Shown piece by piece: positions 23,979-32,652 of a stretch of DNA of 64,000 bases. The DNA lies in assembly GCA_002491195.1 (NCBI GenBank), contig DKVL01000107.1, forward strand, positions 1 to 64,000, written 5' to 3'. Origin of the DNA: Lachnospiraceae bacterium UBA7179 (GTDB lineage: Bacteria; Bacillota; Clostridia; Lachnospirales; Lachnospiraceae). The first letter of the stretch is position 1. Each line of letters starts with the position of its first letter. The notes under the pieces are model-generated. The model searched no databases. It worked only from the letters and a program-made list of their open reading frames with translations, and was not told the DNA's origin. A program made the translations under genes and the position numbers.

Positions 23979-24491
23979 ATGAACACAGAACCAGACGCAA
24001 AAGAACTGTTTGAGCGATATTCCGACATGGTTTACCGGATCGCGGTATCCTACGGAAACTCTGTCCATTCCGCGGAGGACATCGTTCAGGAAGTCTTTTT
24101 GCGGTATCTAAAGAAACAGCCGCTTTTTGAGAGCGGCGATCATGAGAAGGCATGGTTTATACGCGTGGCAGTCAACTGCTGTAAGAGCCTGTTTTCCTCC
24201 GCATGGAACAGACGGATTTGCCCTTTGGAGGAGGCAGACCAATTTACGCTGCCATTCGAGCCGGACGAGTATGAGCTGTACGAGGTACTATCCGGCCTTC
24301 CGCCAAAGTACCGTATCGTCCTATATCTGCGCTATTACGAGGAATATCAGGTACAGGAAATCGCAGAGCTTCTCAAGATCACGCCAAATCTTGCCTCCGC
24401 CAGACTATCGCGGGCAAGAAAGCTCATGAAGAACAGATTGACAATCGCAAACGAAAGGATTGGTTTTCAAGATGAAACAAGAACAATTTAG
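23979..24491 (+). CDS. ECF-type RNA polymerase sigma factor
   Basis: This 170-residue protein has sigma region 2 (LFERYSDMVYRIAVSYGNSVHSAEDIVQEVFLRYL, then WFIRVAVNCCKSLF) and region 4 (LPPKYRIVLYLRYYEEYQVQEIAELLKITPNLASARLSRARKLMK), with no region 1 or 3, as in ECF sigma factors. It directs RNA polymerase to a small set of promoters when released by its membrane partner. GGGGGG lies 6 nt before the ATG. It overlaps the next gene by 20 bases, and that gene encodes the likely anti-sigma protein. A second pair of the same design lies at 40041-41682. Confidence 0.9.
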   Translation: MNTEPDAKELFERYSDMVYRIAVSYGNSVHSAEDIVQEVFLRYLKKQPLFESGDHEKAWFIRVAVNCCKSLFSSAWNRRICPLEEADQFTLPFEPDEYELYEVLSGLPPKYRIVLYLRYYEEYQVQEIAELLKITPNLASARLSRARKLMKNRLTIANERIGFQDETRTI

Positions 24492-25704
24492 AAATGTATA
24501 TCAGCACATTCACCTCTCCGCACAGCAGAAGGACAGGATCTGGAAACAAGTCCAGACAGCATCCGACCCACAGCATACCAATCAGGCAGGAAACAGCCTC
24601 CTCCACTACCCGCACTCCGCCTCATCGGCACATTTCCACAGCACAGGTCTGTGCAGTAAAAAGGCGCTTCTTCCGACACGCGCCGCAGTCTGCCTTGGTG
24701 CACTTCTCCTGTCAGGCATGACTGTATTTGCGGCAAATGAGCTCTCTCTGACAGACCGGCTGGCAGAAGCCATCAAAACGTTAACACAGAACGAAAAAGA
24801 TGCCACCAAAGACCAGAAAGATCTCTATGCGCAGTACGGACAGGTGCTGGACAGCGAAATCGAACTGGACAACGGCACTCTGCGGCTGGATGCGGCTCTG
24901 TATGACGAGACCAATCTGATCATTCCATTCCGCTATCTCTTTCATTCTGACGTTGAAGGCTATGAGACGCTCACAGCCGGGGCTGATCTTGACCAGGCCA
25001 GCCCACAGGCACAGGCCGTCTATCGCCTTGATATGAAGACCTTTCTGGGACAGGTCAGCTTTCGCATTGCACCGGACTCCGTCCAGGCAAACAGCCAATA
25101 TCTCATAACAGACTCTATCCTGTCAGAGGACGGAACGATAATTGGCAGTCTTTTGGTCAATGCCCACGAGCCGAAATTCTTTGAACCGGGAACCGTGATC
25201 CAGCTTGTCAAAACTGCAGTTGCTGACATCCCCGGACAGACAGAAGAAAGCGTTGGCACAGACGATCTGATCCAGGCTGTCGAAAGCGCTGATTCCGAAA
25301 ATGATCCTGTAGTATACGCTGAATTTACGCTCGGAACAGCGCTGGAACAGCGTGAACTGACGATCGACTCCCAAAACACGGCTGCACTGAAAGATATGGG
25401 AATATCTGTCGATAGAATATCCCTCTCGCCCCTTTCACTCTGCTACTCGGGAAAAGGCACGCACACAAGAGCCCTTTCCGCCTCCATAACCATCATATTA
25501 AAGGACGGACGCATTATAAAAAGATCTCCTAACGGCAGTGGCTGCGCGCTGAGCGATACCAACCGTGACAATACCAGCTTTTCCTTTTTTGCCAGCGTTC
25601 TTTTTGAGGAACCTGTCCTGTTGGAAGATATCGCCGAAATTCAGATCCGAAATCATTGGGGCTCCGATATCCATATCCCAGTGGGGAACAATTCAATCGG
25701 GTAG
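24472..25704 (+). CDS. DUF4179-type anti-sigma factor
   Basis: This protein has 410 residues from ATG 24472, behind AAAGGA. A short cytoplasmic part of about 65 residues is followed by one membrane helix (AAVCLGALLLSGMTVFAAN) and a large extracytoplasmic region with the DUF4179 pattern (LDNGTLRLDAALYDETNLIIPFRYLF). It probably holds the ECF sigma factor at the membrane until a signal arrives. The two genes overlap and are surely co-translated. The stop codon lies inside the 3' end of the convergent sensor gene (12-base overlap). Confidence 0.75.
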   Translation: MKQEQFRNVYQHIHLSAQQKDRIWKQVQTASDPQHTNQAGNSLLHYPHSASSAHFHSTGLCSKKALLPTRAAVCLGALLLSGMTVFAANELSLTDRLAEAIKTLTQNEKDATKDQKDLYAQYGQVLDSEIELDNGTLRLDAALYDETNLIIPFRYLFHSDVEGYETLTAGADLDQASPQAQAVYRLDMKTFLGQVSFRIAPDSVQANSQYLITDSILSEDGTIIGSLLVNAHEPKFFEPGTVIQLVKTAVADIPGQTEESVGTDDLIQAVESADSENDPVVYAEFTLGTALEQRELTIDSQNTAALKDMGISVDRISLSPLSLCYSGKGTHTRALSASITIILKDGRIIKRSPNGSGCALSDTNRDNTSFSFFASVLFEEPVLLEDIAEIQIRNHWGSDIHIPVGNNSIG

Positions 25705-27633
25705 AGAGGATGCGCCCCCGTACTCGCCATATACACCTTTTGTGTCCCGCTTCACTTCATACAGAGCTTCATCCGCACGGCCCAGAAGCTCTGTTATGTC
25801 AGAAGCGGCATCCCCCGTCCACGCAAACCCGGAAGAGGCACTGATGGTCCTCGTCTCGGTATCCGACAGCACGATCTGGTTCTGTGCGAGTTTCGCATAG
25901 AACGTCTCCAGATATCCTGCAATGTCATCCCTGTCCACGCAGCCAAAGATCATCATGCAGAACTCATCACCGGAACGCCTTGCTGTCAGGCAATGCTCTG
26001 CGGGCATATCATTCATAACCGCTGAAAAGCTTTGCAGATACCTGTCTCCCACATCATGGCCAAACGTATCGTTGATGCCCTTAAAATAATCCAGATCGAT
26101 CATGACAAGCGCGCAGACTTCACCCGCAGGCATCTGCTGCAGATGCTCCGCCGCCATCTGTTTGAAGTATTGAAACTTGTACAGCCCTGTGAGCGGATCA
26201 TGCGTATTCTCATAGCGCATCTGCCGTTTTTCCATAACGTCCCCGGTGACATCCGTGATCACGCCAAGTTTTCCATTCGCAGACTCAGACAAATGAATCC
26301 TGACATACTTCGCATCGTGGATCCGGTATACGTCCGCCTCGCCCTCAATGGGTGTCTCTGTGATCCGACGGATATAGGAGTCAAACACTTTCGCTTTTTT
26401 GCAAAACTCCGCAACTGCCTGGTCTGAGATATCCAGCAGTGCTCCCAGCCCCGATGTTACAAACACACGATTTGTTCCGCTCTCGTACTCAAAAGCCGCC
26501 AGCGAAATTCCGCTGATCTCAATGATCGCCGAGATTCTGTCCGATGCATTCACAATACTTGTCACCATCGTGTTGATCCCACGGCTCAGCTCCTCAAATT
26601 CACGGTTGCCGCCGACCGACACTGTTGTGTCCAGATTGCCGTCCGTGATCGCAGACAAATCTTCGAGAATGTGGTGAATCCCGCCGATCACCTTCTGTCT
26701 GACCAGATAATTCAGGAGAAAGATGACAGCCAGCTCGATCAGCATCAGGTAAATCCATGTGTACAGACTGTCCGACAGGAGCTGACGGAACAGAGTCTCC
26801 CCGGGCAATGCCGCACAGATCAGGACATCCTCGTATTTCTGACTCACCACATACATTCTCCTGCCGTCCGCTCCCATCTGATAAGCCCCTTCTGTACACT
26901 GCAAAAGCTGATCCAGCTGATAGTACGCCGCACCAAAATCCCGGCTGATATCCTCGGAATGTCCCAAAACGGTCCCCGTCCCACAGTCCACCACAAAGAA
27001 CTCCTCACCGACATCTGTTGGAAACCTTGCGAAAATATAGTCATACGTATTTCTCGACTGCGCCTCCATCAAACGCTTAGGTTCGAAGCCAACCTGCACA
27101 AAACCGCCCTTGTTCTTTCGCGCGACGCCAATATACTGCATGATCTTGCCTGCCGACGCATTTGGCTGCGCCTCCTGAATCAGATATGCATTCTCGTCCT
27201 CACTCTCCAGAATGGCAAGAAAAGGGCGCGTCTGCTCATGGTCGGCCATGTCCATACCGATATACTGGGAGACCGATGCCGATGCGATTATACCATTCTC
27301 ATCAATATAATGAAGCTCATCCACGTTCAAGAGCTTTGCAAGATACTGCATCTGTGACACATCCATGACCACCTCTTCCTGTCTGTCCAGCACATAGGCC
27401 GCCGCCTTTGCCCTGGTCAGATAGTCTTCGTTCAGATTGTCATTCATCAGTTCCAGCTCCATCTGATTGTTCTCCAGCGTATGTATGATCTGTTCGATCT
27501 TGATGTGAAAAGCATCAAATTGTTGTTCTTCAAGCGTATGCCAGCGAAACAGAAAATTAATGAAAAGAATCAGCATAATGGCTGCTGTCAGAATGATCAC
27601 CATATATTTCGTAAAAATCTTTTGCATAGACAT
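25693..27633 (-). CDS. Membrane sensor with degenerate-entry GGDEF domain
   Basis: This protein has 646 residues from ATG 27633, which follows GAGGGGG. It has a membrane helix at residues 10-30, an extracellular sensor of about 270 residues with Cache-like features (IDENGIIASASVSQYIGMD), a second membrane helix (YLMLIELAVIFLLNYLV), a HAMP-like stretch, a PAS-like part and a C-terminal GGDEF domain (HDPLTGLYKFQYF, MIDLDYFKGINDTFGHDVGD). The signature reads SGDEF instead of GGDEF, a change tolerated in some active diguanylate cyclases. No RxxD inhibitory site was seen. The likely product is c-di-GMP or a related dinucleotide made on an outside signal. Confidence 0.85.
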   Translation of the reverse strand: MSMQKIFTKYMVIILTAAIMLILFINFLFRWHTLEEQQFDAFHIKIEQIIHTLENNQMELELMNDNLNEDYLTRAKAAAYVLDRQEEVVMDVSQMQYLAKLLNVDELHYIDENGIIASASVSQYIGMDMADHEQTRPFLAILESEDENAYLIQEAQPNASAGKIMQYIGVARKNKGGFVQVGFEPKRLMEAQSRNTYDYIFARFPTDVGEEFFVVDCGTGTVLGHSEDISRDFGAAYYQLDQLLQCTEGAYQMGADGRRMYVVSQKYEDVLICAALPGETLFRQLLSDSLYTWIYLMLIELAVIFLLNYLVRQKVIGGIHHILEDLSAITDGNLDTTVSVGGNREFEELSRGINTMVTSIVNASDRISAIIEISGISLAAFEYESGTNRVFVTSGLGALLDISDQAVAEFCKKAKVFDSYIRRITETPIEGEADVYRIHDAKYVRIHLSESANGKLGVITDVTGDVMEKRQMRYENTHDPLTGLYKFQYFKQMAAEHLQQMPAGEVCALVMIDLDYFKGINDTFGHDVGDRYLQSFSAVMNDMPAEHCLTARRSGDEFCMMIFGCVDRDDIAGYLETFYAKLAQNQIVLSDTETRTISASSGFAWTGDAASDITELLGRADEALYEVKRDTKGVYGEYGGASSLPD

Positions 27634-27733
27634 AGAAAAACCCCCTCGCGCAATCCCATTTCTATTATAACATGACATTCCGCGCCACGAAGGGCCTTTT
27701 CTTCGCATAATACGCCTTTTATTTCGCAGACTT

Positions 27734-27859
27734 TTATCGCCCGGACACCTGATAATTTCTGTAGACAATTTTTCCTGCCATCGCTGCCAGCACTCCAATG
27801 AGGAAATAAATCACCGGCACAATTTTCCAGGATACAAAACAGTGTCGCAGTAGTCGCAT
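27734..27859 (-). CDS. Possible small membrane protein, 41 aa
   Basis: A reading frame beginning MRLLRHCFVSWK has a hydrophobic stretch (IVPVIYFLIGVLAAMAG) and a basic tail (KIVYRNYQVSGR), the shape of a single-pass small membrane protein. An in-frame GTG at 27880 would add seven residues. Neither start has a convincing ribosome site, although GAGG lies just before the GTG. It is 100 bases upstream of the GGDEF gene in the same direction. Confidence 0.35.
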   Translation of the reverse strand: MRLLRHCFVSWKIVPVIYFLIGVLAAMAGKIVYRNYQVSGR

Positions 27860-28047
27860 CGGTACTTTTTTATAATTCACACCTCAATAACTTATATGCC
27901 GATAAAAACAGGCATGGTGTGAATTGTACCGCGTCCGCACATCATTCTGGAAATATTATGTGCGATCTTTCATGATCTGTGCTATACTATTGGCAACAGA
28001 TAAGAAACTATTTATAACACAGCATTTGTCACGAAACGAGGTACAGT

Positions 28048-29745
28048 ATGGCAGCAACAGTAAGACTCCCGATGGGGATTGAAAATTTTGAAGAAATACG
28101 CACGAAAGACTTTTACTATATCGACAAGACCGGACTGATCCGGGACTTCCTGGAGAATTTTGGAAAAGTAAACCTGTTCACGCGGCCAAGGCGTTTTGGA
28201 AAGACGCTGAACATGAGTATGCTAAAATATTTTTTTGAAATCGGTAATAATAGTGCACTTTTCGACGGGCTTGCGATTTCCAGGGAAAAAGCGCTCTGTG
28301 AGAACTATATGGGAAAATTTCCTGTCATTTCTATTACTTTAAAGGGTGTGAGCGGAAGAACGTTTGATGAGGCAAAAGGAATGCTGCGAAACATCATCGG
28401 AAACGAAGCAATGCGTTTCCAGTTTTTGCTGCAAAGCAATCATTTAACTGAGACAGAACGCAAACGTTATGGGGCATTGATCAGCTTGGACAAAACAGGC
28501 GCATATACCATATCTGACGATCTTTTAAAAGACAGTCTGCTGACCTTATCACAGCTCTTGAAGAAACATTATGGACAGGATACAGTCATTTTGATCGACG
28601 AGTACGATGTGCCGCTTGACAGGGCTTACCAATCAGGATACTACGATAACATGGTAGAACTGATCAAAAATTTGTTCGGAAATGCGATCAAGACAAATGA
28701 CAGCCTTAACTTTGCAATATTAACCGGGTGCCTTAGAATATCTAAAGAAAGCATCTTTACAGGACTCAATAACTTCAAAGTTTACACAATCAATGATATG
28801 CTTTGCAATGAATATTTTGGTTTTACAGACAAGGAGATCCAGGAGCTTCTTTGCTATTATGGATTCACGGAACACTATCCTGCCATCAGGGAATGGTATG
28901 ACGGCTATCGGTTCGGCAGTCTGCACATTTACTGCCCGTGGGATGTCATCAACTATTGTGCGGATCTGCGCAGCGGCAACGCAAAAAAGCCGCAGAATTA
29001 CTGGGTGAATACGAGCAGCAATGACATCATCCGACGTTTCATCGCCAGAGCGGATGTTTCCACCAGGGATGAGATCGAACTCCTGATCAACGGCGGCCAT
29101 GTCAAAAAAATGATCCATCAGGAATTAACCTACCGGGATCTGGATTCGGATCTTGACAACCTCTGGAGCCTGCTCTTTACAACAGGATATCTGACACAGG
29201 ACGGGAACGATGAGGACGAACTGTCAACGCTTGTCATTCCCAACAGGGAAATTCACTGGATCTACGTTCAACAAATTCGGAAATGGTTTAAGGATGAGAC
29301 AAAAAAAGATATGCAGAAACTGGAAAACTTCTGCCGGGCATTCATGGAAAATGACACTGCTGTCATCGAAAAGGAATTCACATCCTATCTGCGCAAGATG
29401 ATCAGTATCCGCGATACCAGCGTCAAAAAGGGGATGAAAGAGAACTTTTATCATGGTATCCTGTTAGGGTTATTCGGAAACAAGAGCGATTGGAAGGTCA
29501 GATCCAATGCGGAATCAGGTGATGGGTACAGTGATATCAGCATCGAGATCGAGGAGGAAGAGATCGGCATTGTCATTGAATTAAAATACGCCGAGAATGC
29601 TGCGTTTGACGATGCATGCCAGGAAGCTATGAAGCAGATTCGGGACAGGAATTATGAAGAGCCACTGATCGATGATGGCATGAAAACCATTTATCGGTAT
29701 GGAATTGCGTGCTACAAAAAGCGTTGTAAGGTAATCACTGATTAA
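28048..29745 (+). CDS. AAA-ATPase-like / PD-(D/E)XK nuclease family protein
   Basis: This 565-residue protein begins with LPMGIENFEEIRTKDFYYIDKTGLI, RPRRFGKTLNMSML (P-loop-like) and VILIDEYDVPLD (Walker B-like), the AAA-ATPase_like domain common in Bacteroidetes and Clostridia. The C-terminal part has the PD-(D/E)XK form, with SDISIEI and GIVIELKYAE holding the nuclease-type residues. Family members occur in many scattered copies per genome, and their function is not established; a role with mobile DNA or defence has been suggested. CGAGG precedes the ATG and TGC-TATACT about 60 bases upstream is a likely -10. Confidence 0.85.
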   Translation: MAATVRLPMGIENFEEIRTKDFYYIDKTGLIRDFLENFGKVNLFTRPRRFGKTLNMSMLKYFFEIGNNSALFDGLAISREKALCENYMGKFPVISITLKGVSGRTFDEAKGMLRNIIGNEAMRFQFLLQSNHLTETERKRYGALISLDKTGAYTISDDLLKDSLLTLSQLLKKHYGQDTVILIDEYDVPLDRAYQSGYYDNMVELIKNLFGNAIKTNDSLNFAILTGCLRISKESIFTGLNNFKVYTINDMLCNEYFGFTDKEIQELLCYYGFTEHYPAIREWYDGYRFGSLHIYCPWDVINYCADLRSGNAKKPQNYWVNTSSNDIIRRFIARADVSTRDEIELLINGGHVKKMIHQELTYRDLDSDLDNLWSLLFTTGYLTQDGNDEDELSTLVIPNREIHWIYVQQIRKWFKDETKKDMQKLENFCRAFMENDTAVIEKEFTSYLRKMISIRDTSVKKGMKENFYHGILLGLFGNKSDWKVRSNAESGDGYSDISIEIEEEEIGIVIELKYAENAAFDDACQEAMKQIRDRNYEEPLIDDGMKTIYRYGIACYKKRCKVITD

Positions 29746-29865
29746 AAGCAAAATTTTGAATGGCACTGTTCCTCACGCCAGCTTGGTCTGCGGGTTTCCT
29801 CTGCCGTCTCGGTATGATCTCCATTTTGATCCTCTTCCAGCTGTGCAGGTTGGAGCTGTACACAT

Positions 29866-29897
29866 AAAAAGTGGGTGGTTAACCACCCACTACTTTT
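29866..29897. terminator. Bidirectional terminator, perfect palindrome
   Basis: GTGGGTGGTT followed directly by its complement AACCACCCAC (29871-29890), flanked by AAAAA and TACTTTT. It ends the AAA-ATPase-like gene and the convergent MATE gene. Confidence 0.85.
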
Positions 29898-31260
29898 AAA
29901 CAATTGTTTTATATTGTCGAAGCACTTTCCGCGCCGCCAGCGCAAACGTGATCGCATGCACGGTCAACGTGATCGTCCATGTGATGGGATAGGAGATGTA
30001 GATCGTGGTCAGACTGTGGTACTCCGGTATCTGAAACACCGTCGCAATCCACAAAAGCCGCAGTCCACAGGCGCCGACCAGTGAGACGATCATCGGAATA
30101 ATCGAATATCCGATCCCGCGCAACGCACCGACCAGCACATCCATGACACCGCACAGCGCATACACGGAGCATATGATCCGCACACGCATCATTCCGGCCG
30201 CGACGACCTCCGCGCTTGAAGAGTAAATACCAAGCAGCGTTTCCCCGAAAAATACCGCCAGATTCCCAAGCAGTGTGCCTGTTATGACCACAAACAGCTC
30301 ACCCGCAAACAATATTTTATAAATGCGCTTGTACTCCTTTGCCCCATAGTTCTGGCTTGTAAAGGATATCGTCGCCTGATAGAATGCGTTCATCGCCATA
30401 TAGACAAAGCCTTCAATATTCGCAGCCGCAGAATTTCCCGCCACCGCGATATTTCCAAACGAGTTGACCGCTGACTGGATCACGACATTCGACAGCGAGA
30501 ACACCGTTCCCTGAAATCCCGCCGGAAGACCAATCTGCATGATCTTTGCCAGCTTTTCCTTTGAGATGGAAAGCTCCTTAATTTCCAGATGAATGCCACC
30601 CTGTTCTCTCACAAGACAGCGCACCACCAGCAGGGCCGAGATCGTCTGCGAGATCACGGTCGCTATCCCGACTCCCGCCACACCCATATGACAGCCTATG
30701 ACAAAGAACAGGTTCAATACCACATTCACGATGCCCGCGCTCAACAGGTAATAAAGCGGCCGCTTGGTATCACCGACAGCCCGGAGAATCGCGCTGCCAA
30801 AATTGTATACCATCATGGAAGACATGCCGAGAAAATAAATCCTTAGATACAAGACTGCAAGCTCCAGCACCTCCGGCGGCGCCTGCATCAGCTCCAGAAG
30901 CCCGCGCGCACCGGCCAGACCGATCACAGTGAGGAGTACGCCGCTGTATATGCTCAGCAGCATCGAGGTATGTACGGTCTCCTTCAGGTCATGGTCCTTT
31001 TTCGCCCCGTAATACTGCGCCGTCAGCACATTGCTTCCCACAGACAGACCCACGAAAAGATTGGTCAGTAAATTAATGAGCGCCGTGTTAGAACCCACTG
31101 CTGCCAGCGCGTTATCTCCCGCAAACCGTCCTACCACAACGATATCCGCCGCGTTAAACAGTAGCTGCAAAATGCTCGAACACATCAGAGGCAGTGCAAA
31201 AAAGAGCATTTTGCTGAACACAGAACCACTGCACATGTCAATTTCGTACTTTTTATTCAT
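29896..31260 (-). CDS. MATE family efflux transporter (first copy)
   Basis: This 454-residue protein has twelve hydrophobic segments and the two-half arrangement of the MATE/MatE family (LPLMCSSILQLLFNAADIVVVGRFAG, LLTNLFVGLSVGSNVLTAQYYGA, then the second half from about residue 235). It probably exports drugs or metabolic compounds against Na+ or H+. It lies 45 bases downstream of another MATE gene of a different subtype. The two are not recent duplicates, because their sequences differ along the full length. Confidence 0.9.
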   Translation of the reverse strand: MNKKYEIDMCSGSVFSKMLFFALPLMCSSILQLLFNAADIVVVGRFAGDNALAAVGSNTALINLLTNLFVGLSVGSNVLTAQYYGAKKDHDLKETVHTSMLLSIYSGVLLTVIGLAGARGLLELMQAPPEVLELAVLYLRIYFLGMSSMMVYNFGSAILRAVGDTKRPLYYLLSAGIVNVVLNLFFVIGCHMGVAGVGIATVISQTISALLVVRCLVREQGGIHLEIKELSISKEKLAKIMQIGLPAGFQGTVFSLSNVVIQSAVNSFGNIAVAGNSAAANIEGFVYMAMNAFYQATISFTSQNYGAKEYKRIYKILFAGELFVVITGTLLGNLAVFFGETLLGIYSSSAEVVAAGMMRVRIICSVYALCGVMDVLVGALRGIGYSIIPMIVSLVGACGLRLLWIATVFQIPEYHSLTTIYISYPITWTITLTVHAITFALAARKVLRQYKTIV

Positions 31261-31305
31261 CTTGGTCCCTCTCCTCCCGTATCTTAATAATATGATACAC
31301 AGTTC

Positions 31306-32652
31306 CTAACTGCGGTCTTTTATAACCGGATTCCTGAGCGTCATAACCGCCAGCGGTATCACCATCAGAAACCAGACCACCGGCTCCGTCCATATGATTC
31401 CCCAGTAACCAAACATCCTGACAAACACAAATGTAAACACCAGTTTTCCAACCAGCTCAATAAAACTTGATAAAATGGGCGTTTTATAATCCCCAAAGCC
31501 CTGCATACAGTTTCGAAGAATCACGATAAACATCGTCACGATCAGAAAAGACATATCCACCCTCAAATAAGTCGTTCCCCAGTAGATAATCTCCTCGTTG
31601 TCCGAGCTTGTGATAAACCGAATCAGCCAGGGCGAAACAGTATGTGCCAGAATAAAGACAATTCCATCCCACACAGCGCCCAGTATCAACACACTTTTCA
31701 TTCCCTGCCGGATCCGGTCATAGCGGCCCGCACCGTAATTCTGCCCGCAGTATGTAGCCATCGAGGAACCGAGAACGCTCACAGGCAATCCCCAGATCTC
31801 ACACACCTTGCGCGCCGCAGTGTGCGCCACGATAATATCTGTCCCCAGTTGATTGATACCGCTCTGCAGTACCAGTGTGCCGAAATTCACCAGACTCGAC
31901 ATCAGACCCATGGACAATCCGCTCTGATATAAAGACAGGACCCTGTCCTTTGAAAGGGCAAAATGTTCTCTCGAAAGGTGCAGGATCGGAAAACCCTGGC
32001 GGATCCGAATCAGACAGAGCACAACCGAAAGCGTCTGCGAGAGCAGTGTCGCCACCGCCGCGCCCCGCACTCCCATGCCAAAGCCAAGGATAAACAGATA
32101 ATCCAGCGCGACATTTGTCAGCGCCGCGATCACCAGAAAGATCAGCGGCGTAAGTGAATCGCCAATCGCGCGGAGTGTGTTCGCGCATAAATTATACGCC
32201 AGTGTCACAAACATTCCCCACACCAGCAGCGTGATGTAGGACAATGCCATCTCCATCTGCTCTGGCGGCACATTCAACAGCGTCAAGATCGGCCGGATCA
32301 ATATGGCAACTGCTGTGATGATAACCGCAGCCGTTGAAAAGCCAAGAACAATTGATCCCGCCACATTTTCCTTCAGCCTCGCCTCCTCCCCACTCCCATA
32401 AAAACGCGCCGTCAGCACGCTAAAGCCGAGGCTCAATCCATTAAAAAATCCCGTGAGCAGCGTATACAGAACAGACACCGAACCCACGGCCGCCAGCGCG
32501 GTCTCCCCCAGAATGCGTCCCACGATCTTTGTGTCCACAAGGCTGTAACAGATCTGAAACAGATTTCCCAGAAACACCGGAATGGCAAACAGCAGAATCA
32601 GTTTCACCGGTCTGCCCTCGGTGAGATTTAATGCAGTTTTTGATGTTTTCAT
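31306..32652 (-). CDS. MATE family efflux transporter (second copy)
   Basis: This 448-residue protein has twelve predicted membrane segments and MATE features (LILLFAIPVFLGNLFQICYSLVDTKIVGRI, LLTGFFNGLSLGFSVLTARFYG, TYCGQNYGAGRYDRI). It starts three bases after the stop of the rRNA methyltransferase gene (TAA directly next to ATG), so the two are translationally coupled. The AAGGA ribosome site lies in the end of the upstream gene. Substrate unknown. Confidence 0.9.
   Translation of the reverse strand: MKTSKTALNLTEGRPVKLILLFAIPVFLGNLFQICYSLVDTKIVGRILGETALAAVGSVSVLYTLLTGFFNGLSLGFSVLTARFYGSGEEARLKENVAGSIVLGFSTAAVIITAVAILIRPILTLLNVPPEQMEMALSYITLLVWGMFVTLAYNLCANTLRAIGDSLTPLIFLVIAALTNVALDYLFILGFGMGVRGAAVATLLSQTLSVVLCLIRIRQGFPILHLSREHFALSKDRVLSLYQSGLSMGLMSSLVNFGTLVLQSGINQLGTDIIVAHTAARKVCEIWGLPVSVLGSSMATYCGQNYGAGRYDRIRQGMKSVLILGAVWDGIVFILAHTVSPWLIRFITSSDNEEIIYWGTTYLRVDMSFLIVTMFIVILRNCMQGFGDYKTPILSSFIELVGKLVFTFVFVRMFGYWGIIWTEPVVWFLMVIPLAVMTLRNPVIKDRS

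Noticed and set aside
28048..29745. Transposase or integrase assignment for the AAA-ATPase-like protein
   Set aside because: The motifs are of an ATPase-like front and a PD-(D/E)XK end, and no terminal inverted repeats flank it.
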